Below the pieces are notes generated by a model that did no database searches, was not told the DNA's origin, and worked only from the letters and a program-made list of their open reading frames with translations. A stretch of 64,000 nucleotides of DNA from Callipepla californica brunnescens (lineage: Eukaryota; Chordata; Aves; Galliformes; Odontophoridae). Below, piece after piece: positions 34,101 to 49,100 of this stretch. Position numbers and translations under genes: made by a program. Position 1 is the first letter of the stretch. Every line of letters starts with the position of its first letter. The DNA lies in the NCBI GenBank assembly GCA_023055505.1, contig JALIRH010000004.1, positions 22,253,368 through 22,317,367 on the forward strand, written 5' to 3'.

Positions 34101-37100
34101 AGAACAGGGAGAGAGAAATGCTAGATCAGAGAAATATAAAACCTTAAATCTTCTTAAATTTCTTAACCTGGTTAATGTTATGTGGACATATTCCTTGCTA
34201 GGTTAGTCTTAAGTCACTGCACATCTGCCTTCCTTCATACATAATATATACTTCTCTTGTAAATCTTGGGCGAGGGTTGGACAAAAGTAACTTTGCCTTG
34301 CTCTTCTAATGCTTTCTGAAGGTACTGTTTTGTGTACTTGTCAGTAGGTGGCTGTGTTTGTTTTAATTAAATCTAGACGTGTCAGAATTTTAGATATAGA
34401 TGTTTATTGCATATTGTGACTCTTCAAGCTTCTACGAGAACTTTGTTGTTGACAATTTTCTCTATAAAATATTTGTTCTATTCTGTCTTAGATGTTAAAA
34501 CAAGTTTTTTTTAATGTGCTTTTGTTATCAACTTGTTTTACTTATTTATTTATTTATTTTCTGAAGCTGGGTTAAGTCTAGTTCTAATCTAATACGTAAC
34601 TTCCCTCTAAAACTGTTTGCATGATCTTCTGAATGGAAGAATCCTTTATTAGTCTGACACTAATTCTAATTGAATTTTCCAGAAAGCTACTCTGTTGTCT
34701 TGAGTTATAACAGTTATATATTTAATCCATCGACTGCTTTTTCTTAGAATGGCTGTTACTGTTTTTTCTGGGCTTTTTCTTAATTGCCCATGAAAGAAAA
34801 TTAGATCTCTCACCAACAGGAGCAATTTATCATATTAACAAAGCGCTGATTTTTACACATTATCACTTTGGTGGGGTTTCCAACAGATGTAGAGATTCTG
34901 TACAAAGTGCATACCCCAAAGGATATTCCCCTGTGCTGCGAATAAAACTTAAGTCACTTGGGTGACTTATTTTCTGTATTTGCTTCTGTTTTTTCCATAT
35001 GAGATAAAAATGTGGGTCTGATTTATCCTAGAGGACCAAGTAAACCTATCTGAAGAGCCAGCTGGGAAGTTGCTCTTTTGTGAGCTTTGACTGAACTTTT
35101 GGGTGATACAGAAGCCTGCATTAATGAATCTACTTCTGTAATGTTTTCCTTACCAGCCTAAGCACTATAACTATAACAGATCTTCAGACCTCTTTCCCAT
35201 TACTTCCTTCCAAGAATAATTGTCATTTGACTTCTTGGTCACTCTATGCAGCTTTTCATTGTGGTAGTTGTTTTCTTTTGTTTGGCTTACCCCAGTTAAA
35301 CAGAAGGAGCTTTACATAAAGATAAATGTACCTTGTCACTATTACCACATAGGTAAAACTGTAAATACTTTTTTTTTTTTTTTTTAAACAATTACAAAAG
35401 AAGGAGGGATCATAGTATGTCTTTCTTCCAGCACTGAGACCTTGGACGTGTTTGCCCATGAGGATGCGGTGTACGGCCTTTCAGTGAGCCCAGTTAATGA
35501 TAACATCTTTGCCAGTTCATCAGATGATGGCCGTGTTCTCATCTGGGATATCCGAGAGTCTTCCCATGGAGGTGAGATATTCAGAAAAAAGATTTTTGAT
35601 GTGGAAGGAACTTGGGCTTATGGGCAAGGCACAGAGGGCAAAAGCTGTGTTTATCTGGATTACTGAAGCAGAGAATGTTGGAGAATCACAGAATTGCAGG
35701 GGTTGGAAGGGACCTCTAGAGATCATCAAGTCCAACTCCCCTGCCAAAGCAGCTCCCCAGCCCAGGTTGCACAGGTAGGCGTCCAGGTGGGTCTGGAACG
35801 TCTCCAGAGAAGGAGACCCCACCACCTCTCTGTGCAGCCTGTGCCAGTGCTCCGTCACTGCGCTGTGAAGAAGTTCCCACACACATTTGTGCAGAACTTC
35901 CCATGCTTCAGATTGTGGCCGTTTCCCCTCATCCTATCACCACACAAGAACAGTGAAAATAATGCATAATTCTTGTGACTAGTTTTAGGCAAGCTGTGGT
36001 TTTTACAGTTCAGTGTTACTATCCTAAATGTCTTCATAAAGTATCTGCATGTAGCAAAGGGTAGCATAGAACTTGGTATGGAATAGGTTTTAACTTGAGT
36101 AAATGAAACAGTGTTTCTTCAATAGAAAACATGTTGCGAAACTTGAAACCAATTAGGAATGTGGGTTAGGCATTTGTTAGAACACTGTTTTTGTACATAG
36201 CCTGAGATAAAATTTTTTGCAGGTTTAGAAAGCTATTATTTTGAATTTGAGAAACTTTCCAAAGCTAATTACAGATTTCCCCATGACACTAGTAATTGTT
36301 TTTGTCTGTTTTCTGGCTCTCTTGTGATGTGTAGGCAAAAGGTGACAGAGCAATATCAGTTTATCTAGAAAAAAGTGTTCTTGCATGTATGTGGAAACGT
36401 AGAGCCATTATGACATAACAACTAAGATGCCAAATTTTTATTTCAGCTGTAATTTCCTAAAACAAAACTGAACACTGTTGATTTATATGACAAACCTGCA
36501 GCTTCTCAAAACATTTAATCTGGGTATTAGTGCTTTGCTGTTTTTTTTGGTTGCTTTAGTTTTTCTCCTGAGAATCTCAATTAAGGTCTGTATTTACATT
36601 ATTTTGGAGTGGAATACTTCCATAATTGAATACCTCAGTGTATGAATGTGCCAGTAATTTATGTATTCACCTCTTCCTAAAGAACGCAGAGTTGATAATT
36701 TAAAACTGAGCAATCTGCAGGCATACAGAATCTGGTTCCCTTCCATCATAGCTAAAATCAAATTGCTTTTCTTCTGTAAGATGACTAAATGCAGTTGCCT
36801 TGATTCATAGGTTCTTTTGGTCTTGCAGGAAAGTTATTTGTGGCAGTTTGTATACATTACTTATTTATCAAACTTGCTGTTCATCCCAACTAGTTTTTTT
36901 TGTTTGTTTTTTTTTTTTTCCAGGGCTAGTGAGTTTGTTAACATATGGAGATTTTAATTGTTCCCCTTTTTGCCTAGGAAGTGAAAGTTGAAACAATATA
37001 CTTTCTAGTCTCATATCAGTCTTCTAGCCCTCATGACATGAGTAGTAGCTCTTCAGTGGAGAAGCACAAGCAAGAGTAGGTCTTCCTTGATAAGCCTCAT

Positions 37101-40100
37101 CAGAATACTCACAATAGATAGCTTGCTGATGCTCTCCCTGTGCTGGATATATTGCCATTGTACAAACAAAAAATTAAATGCAATAGCAGTATGTCTAATT
37201 TTCTGAGTCTTACTGTGAACTCTGATTCTGTTGTGCAGACCTTTTTGTCTCTGTCCCATCTGATAGTTTTATTAATTCTTCCAAATAACAACATACGCGC
37301 TCAAGTATAGGACATTTAGTAACAATGTCCACAATGTTTCTTCTCTGGATCATCCTCTGAAACTTATTAGTAGCTTTCCTCTTGCTCAGAAATCCCTCAC
37401 TATTGCAATGGAGTGTTGTTTATCCTTCAGCTATTGCTTACCCACCATAGAACTCCTTTTGCCAATCCCAACTGCCTGTAGCTAAACTTACGTTATACCA
37501 CACGTGAAATTTAATTCTGATCAGAACTTCTGTATTTTCCCTAAGTAAGAGGTCACTTACTTTCTCAAAAAAGAGCTTAATTAGTCTGTTCAAATTTTGG
37601 TAAATTCAAGTCTCTCATTTCTTCCGTATTTTTCTATTTTAATAAGATCCAAGCGATTAGACCTGGTGCTTAATGTGGCTTCCAAATTAAAAATGGCAAA
37701 ATGCAACTTACTGCTTTCTCCTGAGCTCTGCACCTTAAAGATCTGGTAGGAGAGCTGGCCATTGTTGGCAGCTGGTGGAAGCAGACACTGCTTGAATTCA
37801 TCTGCTTGAAACTGTTCAGTATTATAAGCTAATGTCTGATCTCATCTAAGATTTTGAAATTGTATGAAACAATGTTTACCCTTCTTTGTTACAACTTTAA
37901 ACCTTGCTACTACTTTACAGCTGCTGAGACTTTAAATGAAAATTCTGCCTCAGTAGAAAATGGAGTGAGATAAGTTTAGCTGTGGTACGTTTGGAGTTCT
38001 TTGAAGTAGTCTTAGGTTCTTTGAACCCCCCTATTTTTCATTAATGAGGCACTAAGCCACTTCAGTTTGGCAGCTGTAATATCTCTTTAATTTGTCAGGC
38101 TGAAAGGCGTCTTTTGATATGTTAGAACACCTCTGTGGTTCCAGGCTATTTGAAATATAGATGTGAAGGTGTAACAGAGCGTAAGAGAAGGATACGGATG
38201 GGGGCAGGACTGTCTCAGTTGTTTGCTATGCAGTAGTTTCAGGTATTGGGGTATTTGGGAGGATTGTCTGAAATGTGTCTTCATGAGAGATCTGAGTAAA
38301 GAAAATGATATATATGCCTTTGGAGGTGGTTGTGGGACTAAGACTGCCTGCGCACGGTGACCCAAATAAGGATAATAACAGTCTCCTAAGCATGTGAGCG
38401 AGGCGGTGGTTGCATCAATCAATGAAATGGCAAAGACTGGCATAATCTTGTTTCTCTGCTGAGTGAAAGAATGGCAGCATGTAACAGAAGATGTACACAA
38501 CGGAGACTTAAGCTGTACCTAAAACTATAAAGCTAGCAGAAGGATACAGAGGAGGAGGATGAAGTCAAGACTCTTTCCCTGCCTGTGGAGGCAGCATTTT
38601 GGTGGAATGAGTTTTGTAGAGTAGCAAGCCAAACACAATCTTGTTAGCCTAAACAAGCTGAGAGAGAGTCTGGATAGGCATGTTTTTAACTCTATATATG
38701 AACAGCAAACTCAACTATTAATACTTTTAATGTTAAAGGGAGCTCCTTCTCTTCTTACATATTTGAACAATTGCTGAATAGCACTTTAAAGGGGCCTCTC
38801 TTTCACCAGGGATGGCAACTTGCTTTTAGAGTGTAGTTCCATATAACTTACCTCACTTTTTGTGGTGCTATTCTCCTATGTAAGCAATTGCTACTATATT
38901 TATAGTTCGAGTGATCATCAATGGCTGTAAAGGCTTCCAGACATACCCTGGTCTTTGCTAGGAAACTTTCAGAAGTCCCCTGTGTGATCCTTCTTAGATG
39001 GCCACATGGTCATGAACCTTAAAAAGGCTCAAATGCTTTATATGGCTGTATTTAGCTCTCATAAAATTTAATAAGCAAAATGATGCCTTTAAATCCAGTA
39101 TGAACCTTTCTGTATTTGTACAAATCCACATATAGGTGGATTTTAATACCTCAGTTTTTATATTGCTTTGGATTTGTCAGCTCTAGAAATTGTTTGAACA
39201 TGTCTCTGTATCTTCAGATCTTGTTATGCTGTTTCCATGTTGAGCTACCGAACTCACTGCATCCAACAGTTGTATGCTTTGTTTGTTCTTATGTCTGAAA
39301 TCACAATTTTTTTTCAACAGAGCCCTTCTGCTTGGCACACTACCCATCAGCCTTTCACAGCGTGATGTTTAATCCAGTAGAACCCAGATTACTGGCTACT
39401 GCCAACTCTAAGGAAGGTGTGGGACTCTGGGATATTCGTAGGCCTCAGAGGTAAGTTTTAGCTGTCCTGCTTTTAGGCTGTGCAGTCCTTTTCTCTTAAG
39501 AAGTGATGCTACTATTTTTTATTTGGAGCATACGATAATAAGAAAAAGATGCAGAATATAGTTAACAGCAGTGTTAGTAATGCTGAATTAAATTATTTTA
39601 TGCATACTATCTAATATGATTCCAAGTGGAGCTAGATGTTCTGTGTTAAGTTAAACTACCTGGCCTTATCACTGCAGGGTTAACTCAGGATGTTGTCTTA
39701 TTCTTGTCATTATGTGTAGTACTGGTTTTCTAAGAATGGTGGATCACTACATAGCTTACAGTTTTGTTTGGTTTTTTTTCTACACAGCTATATTTTCAGT
39801 GGCTAGAGACTATGGATAAGTCAGCTTTATGCACAGCTTCTAGGAGTTTTATGTGACTTCCTAGATATCTAGGTAATCAGTTTGGCTGCATAGGATTTTA
39901 AACAAATTTGCATCTAAAAAGAATAAGTTTACAGTATGAAGTGTAGTTAGACTGGGTTCTAAAGTGGACTTTGCAATGTCTGATATCAGAGTTTGATATG
40001 TAAGCAAATAGTGCTCTTTTTTTTTTCTCTTAAAAATATATTTTTACAACTTTTGCATTTGCAAATTCAGTTATGAATGGAAACAAAATAATTGCAAAGA

Positions 40101-43100
40101 AGTGAAAAGATAGGAAAACAGTAGTTTTGTTTTTTTTTTACAGTACAGTAGGTTCAACTATTTAAAATTTTCTGTAGAATACACCTGGCTCTCTGTTTAC
40201 CAGCAAATTTCTTGGAATATCTAGAAGATGCATATCACTAAAAATAATTGTTGAGTTTGCACTGTACAGACAAAACAAAAGCAGTGTCATATGAAGTCGT
40301 AACTGGCTTAAAAAAAATTCCAGAATGTTTAGACATCCATTACAACAGCAACCAAATACAATTGTTTCAGGGGATTTTATTAATCCTAAATTGTAAACAA
40401 TAATGATTTTTGTTTGTTAACCAGAATCAACACTTGCTTGCTGATGCTAATGACTCTAAAACTCTTATTTGTAAATTTTGCCAGCACTCCTGGTACCTGT
40501 TGTTGTGCATTCTGCTATTGCGTTTAAGTTTGATTAAATTAACTGGAAGGCAGGTGTTAGTTCTAGCCAAATATAAAATAATTATGATGTAATTGAATTG
40601 GTAATGCTTATTGGCAAGTAGTTGGTATTTCTTTAGGTTTAGCACATGTACAAAAGACTTGCTAACCTCTAAGTCTGAATTTTACTGTCTTCTCTTTAAA
40701 TGATAAAGGGGGTGATGAATGTTTTCCTTAAGTTACATCCTCAGTTTGAACACTTTGGATAAATTAATTGGGTGGAAGTTTGTATACATATGTTTGATGG
40801 ACAAGAACTACTTTCTTCTGGGTCTTAATCTGATCAAAGTAAATATTTCTAATTAAAAATCTGTGTTGGTAGTGAAACATCATACCTTGTAACAACTGTG
40901 CTGAAGTTCCTGGGTGGGTAGGTCATGCTGCTTTTTCTATGTTCAGGGGAGTGTTTGCAACAACTCACTTTAAGGATGGACATACATGACATGTAGCATG
41001 GAGCTGATCCTTAAACACTGAACTGGCAGCATTTCTACCTGCTGAGTACACGTAGTCCTTTGTGTCTGATAGGCACAGTGCCTGCAGCCTGCTCCCTTCT
41101 ATAGGGCTGAGACACTGGAAAAAGGATAGTAAGTGGCAATCTGCCCCTCTTACAGTAAGTGATATTTGAAGTCTCAGACTTGGACTCAGCAAGCTGTAAA
41201 TTAATGCACTTGAAAACAATTCACTTTCAGCTGTCATCTTCTGGGGGTGGGAGTCAGCTTACCTCCTTTGCGTGATCACAGGTATGCTCAAAACATGTTG
41301 AAAAGGTTATCTTTGGTGGTAGAAAAGAAAGTGGTATATGGAACTCTGCTGTCACTATAATTTGATTCCAAGAAACTCTCAGGAAGGAGGAATCTTTGGA
41401 GTGGGCCGTCCATTGTTGTGCTGGTTTGCTGCCAGAGCCAAGTCCTCTGATTTAACTGAATTAAACTGTCTGCAGATGTAGTTTACTCATTGTGGAACTT
41501 CAATATATAACATATTCAGGGCCAGTTCACTTTGTCTTATAAGGAAACAATTTCATAATATGTAGGTCAGTTAAGATATGATCCTCATTTCAAACATAAT
41601 GACAAATGGAAGCCAAAATTCAGATTTTTGTCAGCAGATCTTAATTTATTACCATCTCTTCTAGAGAAAATATACTGTGATCTTGATAGTATTTTATTTA
41701 TTTCTAAATATAATTAAGAGTGAAATAGCACACATGGTGCTGTAAGTACTTGAGATAAACCTTGCATAGAACTCAAGTTGCTATGTGAGTCGATTTTTGT
41801 CTGTTTTCTTTGTATCTGGTAATACTAAAAGATACAAAATGTAACTTCAGGTAAGATAAGTTCCAGAAACCTTCTGACAGATAAGAAGTTTAATAGGGAT
41901 AAGGAGCTAAACAGCTGTGATGCTCTCCGTAATCTCAGAAACAGGAAGCTGCTTGTGTGCGTGCATGCTGGAATACTAGCACAGCAAGAAGGGTTACTGC
42001 ATCAACTGCTTTTCTTGTCATCAAGAGAGTCTGCTAGAAGTAGAAATTCCTCTCAAGTTTTGTGTTGTTTCATACAAGTATCAAAGAAAATGTAACGCTG
42101 AGTGAGGGAAGGAAGAGAGGAATACAGACTTCGTTGATGCATGATGTAGAAGTACTGACTGGCTGGGATTGTTGTAGGGTAGCATGTAATTATAGTTATA
42201 AAGTTGCTAGGTAGGTCTATGCCTTCCCATGACTATCTTTTTTAATTTCCATTTCTCTGCGTGAGGAGTATTTGTGAGGACTGTTTTATGCCCTGAGCTG
42301 TTAAGAGAACTTCCCTTGTTGTTGAGATTGCGGGAATTATTCAACCCTGTCGTTCCATGTGTGGTTCTACAGAAATGGCTAGGCCAGGTAAACTTTAGAT
42401 GTTCTGTCATAACGTGTAGTAGTGGGGTTATAGTCCGAGGCTGAAGGGGCAGTAGTGCATGTGCTTCTAGGGATTTGCTGTGTGTTGCCAAAATAGTAAG
42501 TTGTGGTGGGTTCTGAGTTTGTACAGGGAAAGTGAGATCTACTATAAGTAGTTAATAATTTTGTGCTGGTAAAGCAGTTTGTGTAAATGCATGATTCAGC
42601 TCTTGTTTCCCAAAACTATTGTTCCATTTTCTGTCAAATATTAGATAGAAGCAGAGTTAAATTGATAGGTGCACTACTTGGTTTTCTTCCTAACTGGAGA
42701 CTGCTCTGGGGAATCCTGCTGTTTTCACCCTGCAAAATCCAGAAAGCAAATGATAAGCCTAGAGTTCTGAGTACCTTGCAGTAGTCTTCACCTAGTATGT
42801 ACTGCAGCTGACAGCGGTGGTGCCCTAATACTCTTTGCAGATACAGGTGGTGTTTGATAATCCCACGGGATTGAGCTGGCCTTCACTCATTTGAATGGGG
42901 TCAGGCTTAATGTGAAACTTCTGTTTTTCATCAGCAGAAGCTCCTCAAGTGAGGTATAGTTGAGCTTCTCTCAACTTGAAATGATGCACTGTCAAAAAAA
43001 GAAAAAGAAAAAAAGATATTATTTGCTGTTATCTTTATAACATAATGTGTTTGTTGATAAAATGAGGCTACTTGACTGTGCAGTTTTAAACTCTCTGAAT

Positions 43101-46100
43101 AGCTCTGAATTTTCAGAGATACTGAATTTAATTGTTTCTAAAAGTCATCATTTCTGGAGGTTTAGTTTGGTCAAAATATTTCACCATCTTACTCAGTGTT
43201 TTTTGAAAATAAGATTGAGTGTCTTTAAAGCCAGACTTATTTAACTTCTTTTGTCTTCAATCTAGAGAAGTAAAAATCCTCTTAAAGGAGTTTTGAGCTC
43301 ATGATTTCTCATAATTCGTAGAACCATGCTGATCACTCAGTTTATATGACTGGTGACTATATAATCACCTTCTAAGGACTTTCTGCAACTGCAGCGGTAG
43401 GATTGTGCTCCTGAAAGTGGTGAGTTCTCTTCTCCACTTACTGTAACCAAAATTAGAATAGCATCCACAAAGAACCCCTTGATGCCACATGGATGGGATT
43501 GCAATATACGTAGGTCAGTCTGAAAGTAATGCCTCATATTTATTTCCACATAAAGTGTAACAGATACAAAGAGCACATGTACATTGTTTGATAGAGCAAA
43601 TTTTCAACTACAAAACACTATTCAACATCGCCATCACCATTAGCTAGTAATGGAATATTGGTGGGAAGGTTCTATCTCAGTATACTGTCATACCACCAAC
43701 ATCTGCCTCTGATCTCATGGGCCGATGTAATAAAATAGGAGGCATTACTTTCAGAGCAGCCCTCAAAACTAATTAGCAGCATTCCTCTGAAGAATGTCAC
43801 CTCAAAAATTGTGCTGATAAAAACCCTCTTCTCATTTGTATTCCTTTTTCTACCTTCTGACTGAATATAAATTCAAGAGTAGTGGCAACTCAGTGCTGAA
43901 CAGGTCTCTATTATATAATATTTCCACAGATCTTCTTTTCAGTTCTTTTGTTTGCTTATTAGGAAAGGTGAAGGTGTGTTAAAATTGGCAAGTTGATAGT
44001 GTTCCTGTGGTGACAGAAAATCTTGAAGGGGGCTGTGATATCCAAGTGGGTTAGAGAATTCAAATACAGGTATTGAAGTTTGCTAGAAACCAGTGAGCTG
44101 CATCTACTTATTTATCCTCAAAATCAGAGGATTATTTTCTTCAAAATAAACGGCTCTTTTCCATTGGAGTTACATTTGAGAATTTGTTGTCTTGCCCACT
44201 GTTGTGTGCCTCTAGCCACTAAACAACTCTACAAATTACAGTCTTAGGGTTAAGGAACAAAAACATATTGATTAAGAATGGAGTTAATTCAAATACTATG
44301 AAGTGGGTTAACTTTCCAATGGGAAGCTGTAAGTGCTTTGTGTTCTTCTGCTGTAATGAAGAAGAGAATTGAAAACTCAGTTTTTCTTGGTACATATGGG
44401 GAAATTTAGGGTCAGCTGCTCAGCTCTGAACTGTGAAAAATTCACTTCAAAAAGAAAAAAATATATATCCTGATTTGATAAGTCTTTCTGCCTGAGGCAG
44501 GTTAATTTTTCATTTTCCCAAAGCTCACTCACAGCTTGGTGTCTCTTTTGTCCCAGGTAATCTTTGTGCAACAGCTGAGAGTCTTGCTGTCCCTGCACTG
44601 GCATTAATAGGATCTGAATGTGTTGGGCTGGCTCATCGAAGGCAGTGTGTGAAGCATTTTGAGTTGACTGATTCTCCAAATACTGTTTTTCCTTTTTTTA
44701 TAGTGTGCCGGTATTGCTGTTTATTCACATGCATGTTGAACTGCAGCCAGCTGTATTGTTTCATCTTTAAGATCATGCTGAAGGGCTTAAAGATGTCCTT
44801 AATTAGTGAAGCTGCTGTAAGGCACTGACACCACTAGATGGGGCCTAGAAGCTGTGCTTTTCTGAGATGGGCAAGCCACTTCTGTGTATCTTACAAAATT
44901 CAATGTGGATATGTATTTTATGTAGTTGCTGAGATCGACTCAGTAAATCATTTTATATTTGTATTTCAAGCAAGAATTTTGCTCAAGATGTTTTTTTGTT
45001 AATCTCATATCTTTTTTTGTTGTTGTTGTTGTTCCCCACATTGCCTTTTTTTCTCTGTCTTTCTCCAGAATTAAAGCTGTGTGGGGGTTTTATTTATTTA
45101 TTTGTCCCCCCCTCCCTGGAGGGGTGATGATTAGCAGAGATGATGAAAGAGTATTTTTCTTTCTGTGCTAAGAGCTTTTTTAGATTAAAATGCTATGTAC
45201 TTTATGTATGGAGGAATACAGGGTCTCTCTGTACTCGTATTAATCTGGGGAAGTAGAAGTCTTGCATTGGATTGACATACTGATGTGTTACTGGAAAAGG
45301 TAGGTGAACTTTAGGGTTCACAAATTCTTTGTTAGGTATTAAAAAGAAGTAGTAGCTCTTGGAACTACAGGCAATTATAGAATAGTTCTTCAGAGAATTT
45401 TTAGTTTAGTTAGATGCAAATCAAGCAGACCATCTTTGCCAAAGAGGGCTGGGTAGTACCTACAAATAGAGGCTTCTGGTGGTGGTGGGTGGGAGTAAAA
45501 GAAGGAGGGAAGAAAGGGATACGATGGGTATTTGCAGTTCTGCCTGTGCCACAGGTGGTATATTTAGCCTGTGGAGCAGAAAAGGGTTTTGAGAACTTGT
45601 GTAGAGGCGGGGAAGATATTAAAGGTTGTAAAACTGTCGTCATAATTGAGTCCATAGATACAGATCTCTAACAGCAGTCAGTTTTAGGCTCATACCTGGT
45701 CCTGGTATTATTTGACTCTGTTCTTCTGGCATCATCTTTAAAAAGATATCAGTTTATTTTTTTGAAGAACGTTCATGTATGTTCTGAGTGTTGTAACCCA
45801 GAAAGGCAAACCTTCTGGAGATTGCTCTAACAAGTAGCTGTCACCTTGTTTTATCTGTGTGTTGCCATAAAGTCTGGAATGTTGACTGAAATATACTGAG
45901 CTTCTGGAATTGTAGATGTGGGATCCAGTTGTTAGTGGCTGTGCTACAGGAGTTAGTCCAGAGGTAGCCATGAGCATTGCTTCTGACAATGAATTTAGTG
46001 AGATTTGGAGTTGTTGGGAGGCTCAAATTGATGGAGTGGGAATTTTCTTACAGACTGACATCTTTGGTTGTAATTGTTTTATCCTTACAGATTCTTATAA

Positions 46101-49100
46101 GAGAATACATGATCCTTGCAGGAGTGGGATGACAGGAGTTTATGGAGTTTTAAGGTTTTTCTTAGCCTGTTTTGCATTTTGACCCTGCATATAAAGGAAG
46201 GAAGCCTGTGATCCTACTGATAGACTGTAATTCTAAAGCATGTGCATTACCAAAGCCCCTGTGGATGGAGAAGGAGGAGTCCTCTCTCTATCACTGAATC
46301 TTCAGCTACCTGTTTGAATTATTTCAGTGCAGTAATAACATGCTCTGTTGCTGTTTTGAGACCTCTGCCAGTCCCTCTCTGAGCAGAGTGCTATATTAAT
46401 GAGTGGAGGAAAAACGTGTGTTTCTTGGCAACCATTTTTCCTTGTCAAGCTTAACAGTTGATTTCTTTCTTACCCTTCTCAGTTGAAACGTTTTGTTATG
46501 AATTTTGATTAATTTATACTGCCTAAAGTAACTAATATAGCTAGGTAACAAAATCAATTTTAAATTCTCTTTAGACACTCACCAGTATAGATCAACATAT
46601 GACCTCAAATAGTTGAAAAGTTATTTATCCTCTCTCACAGTTCAGGAAATAGAACTTGCCTGTGTTTTTCAAATCCTAGTCTGATTTGCTTCTGTGTTCT
46701 TGAGGCAGCTCAATTAATTTTGTGTCTCAATCTGGAATTTGTAGATCTCCTGACCAGTTCCAGTTTAGTGTTCTTGTGGTATAGAAAGTAAACTTAGATT
46801 TCCCCAGCTCCCCTCTCCATTTGTTTTCTTTATTTCCTTAACATTTTATTTTGTTTCAGAAGGTGAATTTACCATTGATTACATTCATGAAGAATTATTC
46901 TTTTAGGGAAGTGTTTGAAATTTGTTGAAGGAACTGTTGAATGGTAATGGTATGGGGGGAGTATTTTAGTGGGATGCTTTTTGGATTTGTTTTCCTCATT
47001 GCAATCATAAATAAAACTCTGAACAGTTTGCCACAGAATTTAGGCAAAATCAGATGACAGATTCCCCTTTCTAGTAGGGGACCAGTGAAGAAAAAAGGAG
47101 AACTTTCAGATAAACCTTTCTGAATTTGCTCAAAGAGAAATGGTTGCTATTATTAAAGCTTTATACAAGTGATATCTCTGCTGAACAGACCACTTCCCTG
47201 CACTTGCACTCTTTGTGGTTGCCACAAAGAGCAGTAGAATTTTTGACAACTGTTTAATGTCTCCAGATTTGTTGATCAACTTGAGTTTTGGACTGCTAAT
47301 ATTCAATGTATTTACTTATTTTTATCAATTGCTGTTGTTCAGCTTTAAATTCTTTGGTGTTGTTCTCAGACAGTTTCTCGCACAATGTATGAGAATGTTT
47401 CTCACAATGTTTCTCACCCAGTTCTGCAAGGTGCTATTTCTGAACAGGGTGAGTAATAGTCTGTAGAATTTAGAGATCAGAAAAAGAGAAGAATTATGAG
47501 ATGACTTAGATGGTTTGCATGTGATATTGGACAGTTGCTCTTTACGTTGGGTTGTTTATCTTCTTGTTTATAATCTGGCTAAATGTTTTTCTTGTCTTGC
47601 AAAACTATTTCGCTGCTAGATCTCATTTATTACTTAAATTATAGTAGCACCTAGATAATTCAAGTGGAATGAGAATAGGGCACGTTTGTGCCTGCTGACT
47701 CAGATCTGCGGTGAGGACAGGGGTGGGCTGGTGAGAATGTTTGTGAACAGGTCTGCAAGAAGACTAAAACACTAAGTAGAGCTGTAGGAGGATGGGAAAT
47801 ACTCAAGCAAACAGGTTGTTGTTGTCATATCCTAATGAATGCTTAATTGCTATAATAGCCTTAAGCCCTAAAAGGATAAAAGCAATACAGGTGAGGGGGA
47901 GAGTATACTTTATGCCTGTGCTCTGTCATCCTATTGAAGATAATGACATTCTTCAGGCTGTGGGTTTTTGTTCGTTTGTTTTTGTGATTGAAGGTAGAAT
48001 AAAGGAAAACAATGCTTTCTGGAGAACTGTCTAAGACCACTGATGAAGCAGTGTTAGTGTTCAGCTTCTCCACTAGATCATACGGGTTAAGCCACACAAC
48101 CATTTGCTGTTAGAAGGTCTGCCTGGTCTGAATACGTAAATGTGTTGATGCCTGACGTTCGTAAGGTTCCAGATTCTGAAGTCAGTTGTCAGATAAGAAT
48201 CTCCCTTACTTAAATAATAATAATTTTTGCCCTCTTGGCTTGAAGAGAAAGATAGAGTTCCTGTTTACTTTAGAGTTTGCCAAGCACAAAAGAGATCCCT
48301 TTTTTATATTAATTTACATGTTCCTGAGCCTAACAGTTAAGATTAGAAAGAATGACATTTTCTTGAACATACAGGATCTTCACCCTAAATTCCGTGCTTT
48401 TCTGATTGTGGTGGATGCAAGTGATTTTACTTGTGTGTACTCTGAAGATAAGCCTCTCCTTTGTCCACCTGCGTAGTAACTCCCTTATAGATGGCCACCA
48501 GACTGATCAGGCATGATCTGCACCTCATGAAGCCATGGTGGTTACCTTGGTTTGGGTTCTTCCTAAGTGTTTCACCCAGATTTAGTAAGAACTGTGTGGG
48601 TTTCTATACACACATGGAATTTCTTTCTTGGAATAAAAATCCAAACCTTTCTGTATTTTTCCAAGACTCAGTCTGCCAAGTTTTTTAAGCTGGAAGTTCC
48701 TTGATTTAGTGGTTACAGAAATGCTGACAAACACAGTTGTATGCAATCATATGTATTAGTACAAGCATTCAACACATTTTTTCCTTTTAAGGTCATTCTT
48801 TCATTAAGTTAGCTTCACACACTGCTGTTTATGATACCAACACTTTCTCACTTCCTTCCTTCCTTCCCTCCTTCTCCCTATTAAATGACTTTTATTTCCC
48901 AAGTACAGTGTCTGTACTGCAGTTCATTGTTGCATTTGTAGCCAATAAAGAAAAACTACTCAATGATTGTATTTAATGGTTCTATTTAATTCTGCCACAC
49001 ATGCATCTTTTCTTTTAATTCTACCTGGACAGTGATCTTCTTTCAATTCTAATGGCCACTGTCTTTCAAATTAACTCTTGAATGTCCAGGTTAATCTTAT

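Noticed and set aside
47640..47700. ATAGTAGCACCTAGA, resembling the start of an amniote interspersed repeat (AGTAGCGCCTAGA type)
   Set aside because: The match stops after about 15 bases and the remaining consensus is not followed closely enough.
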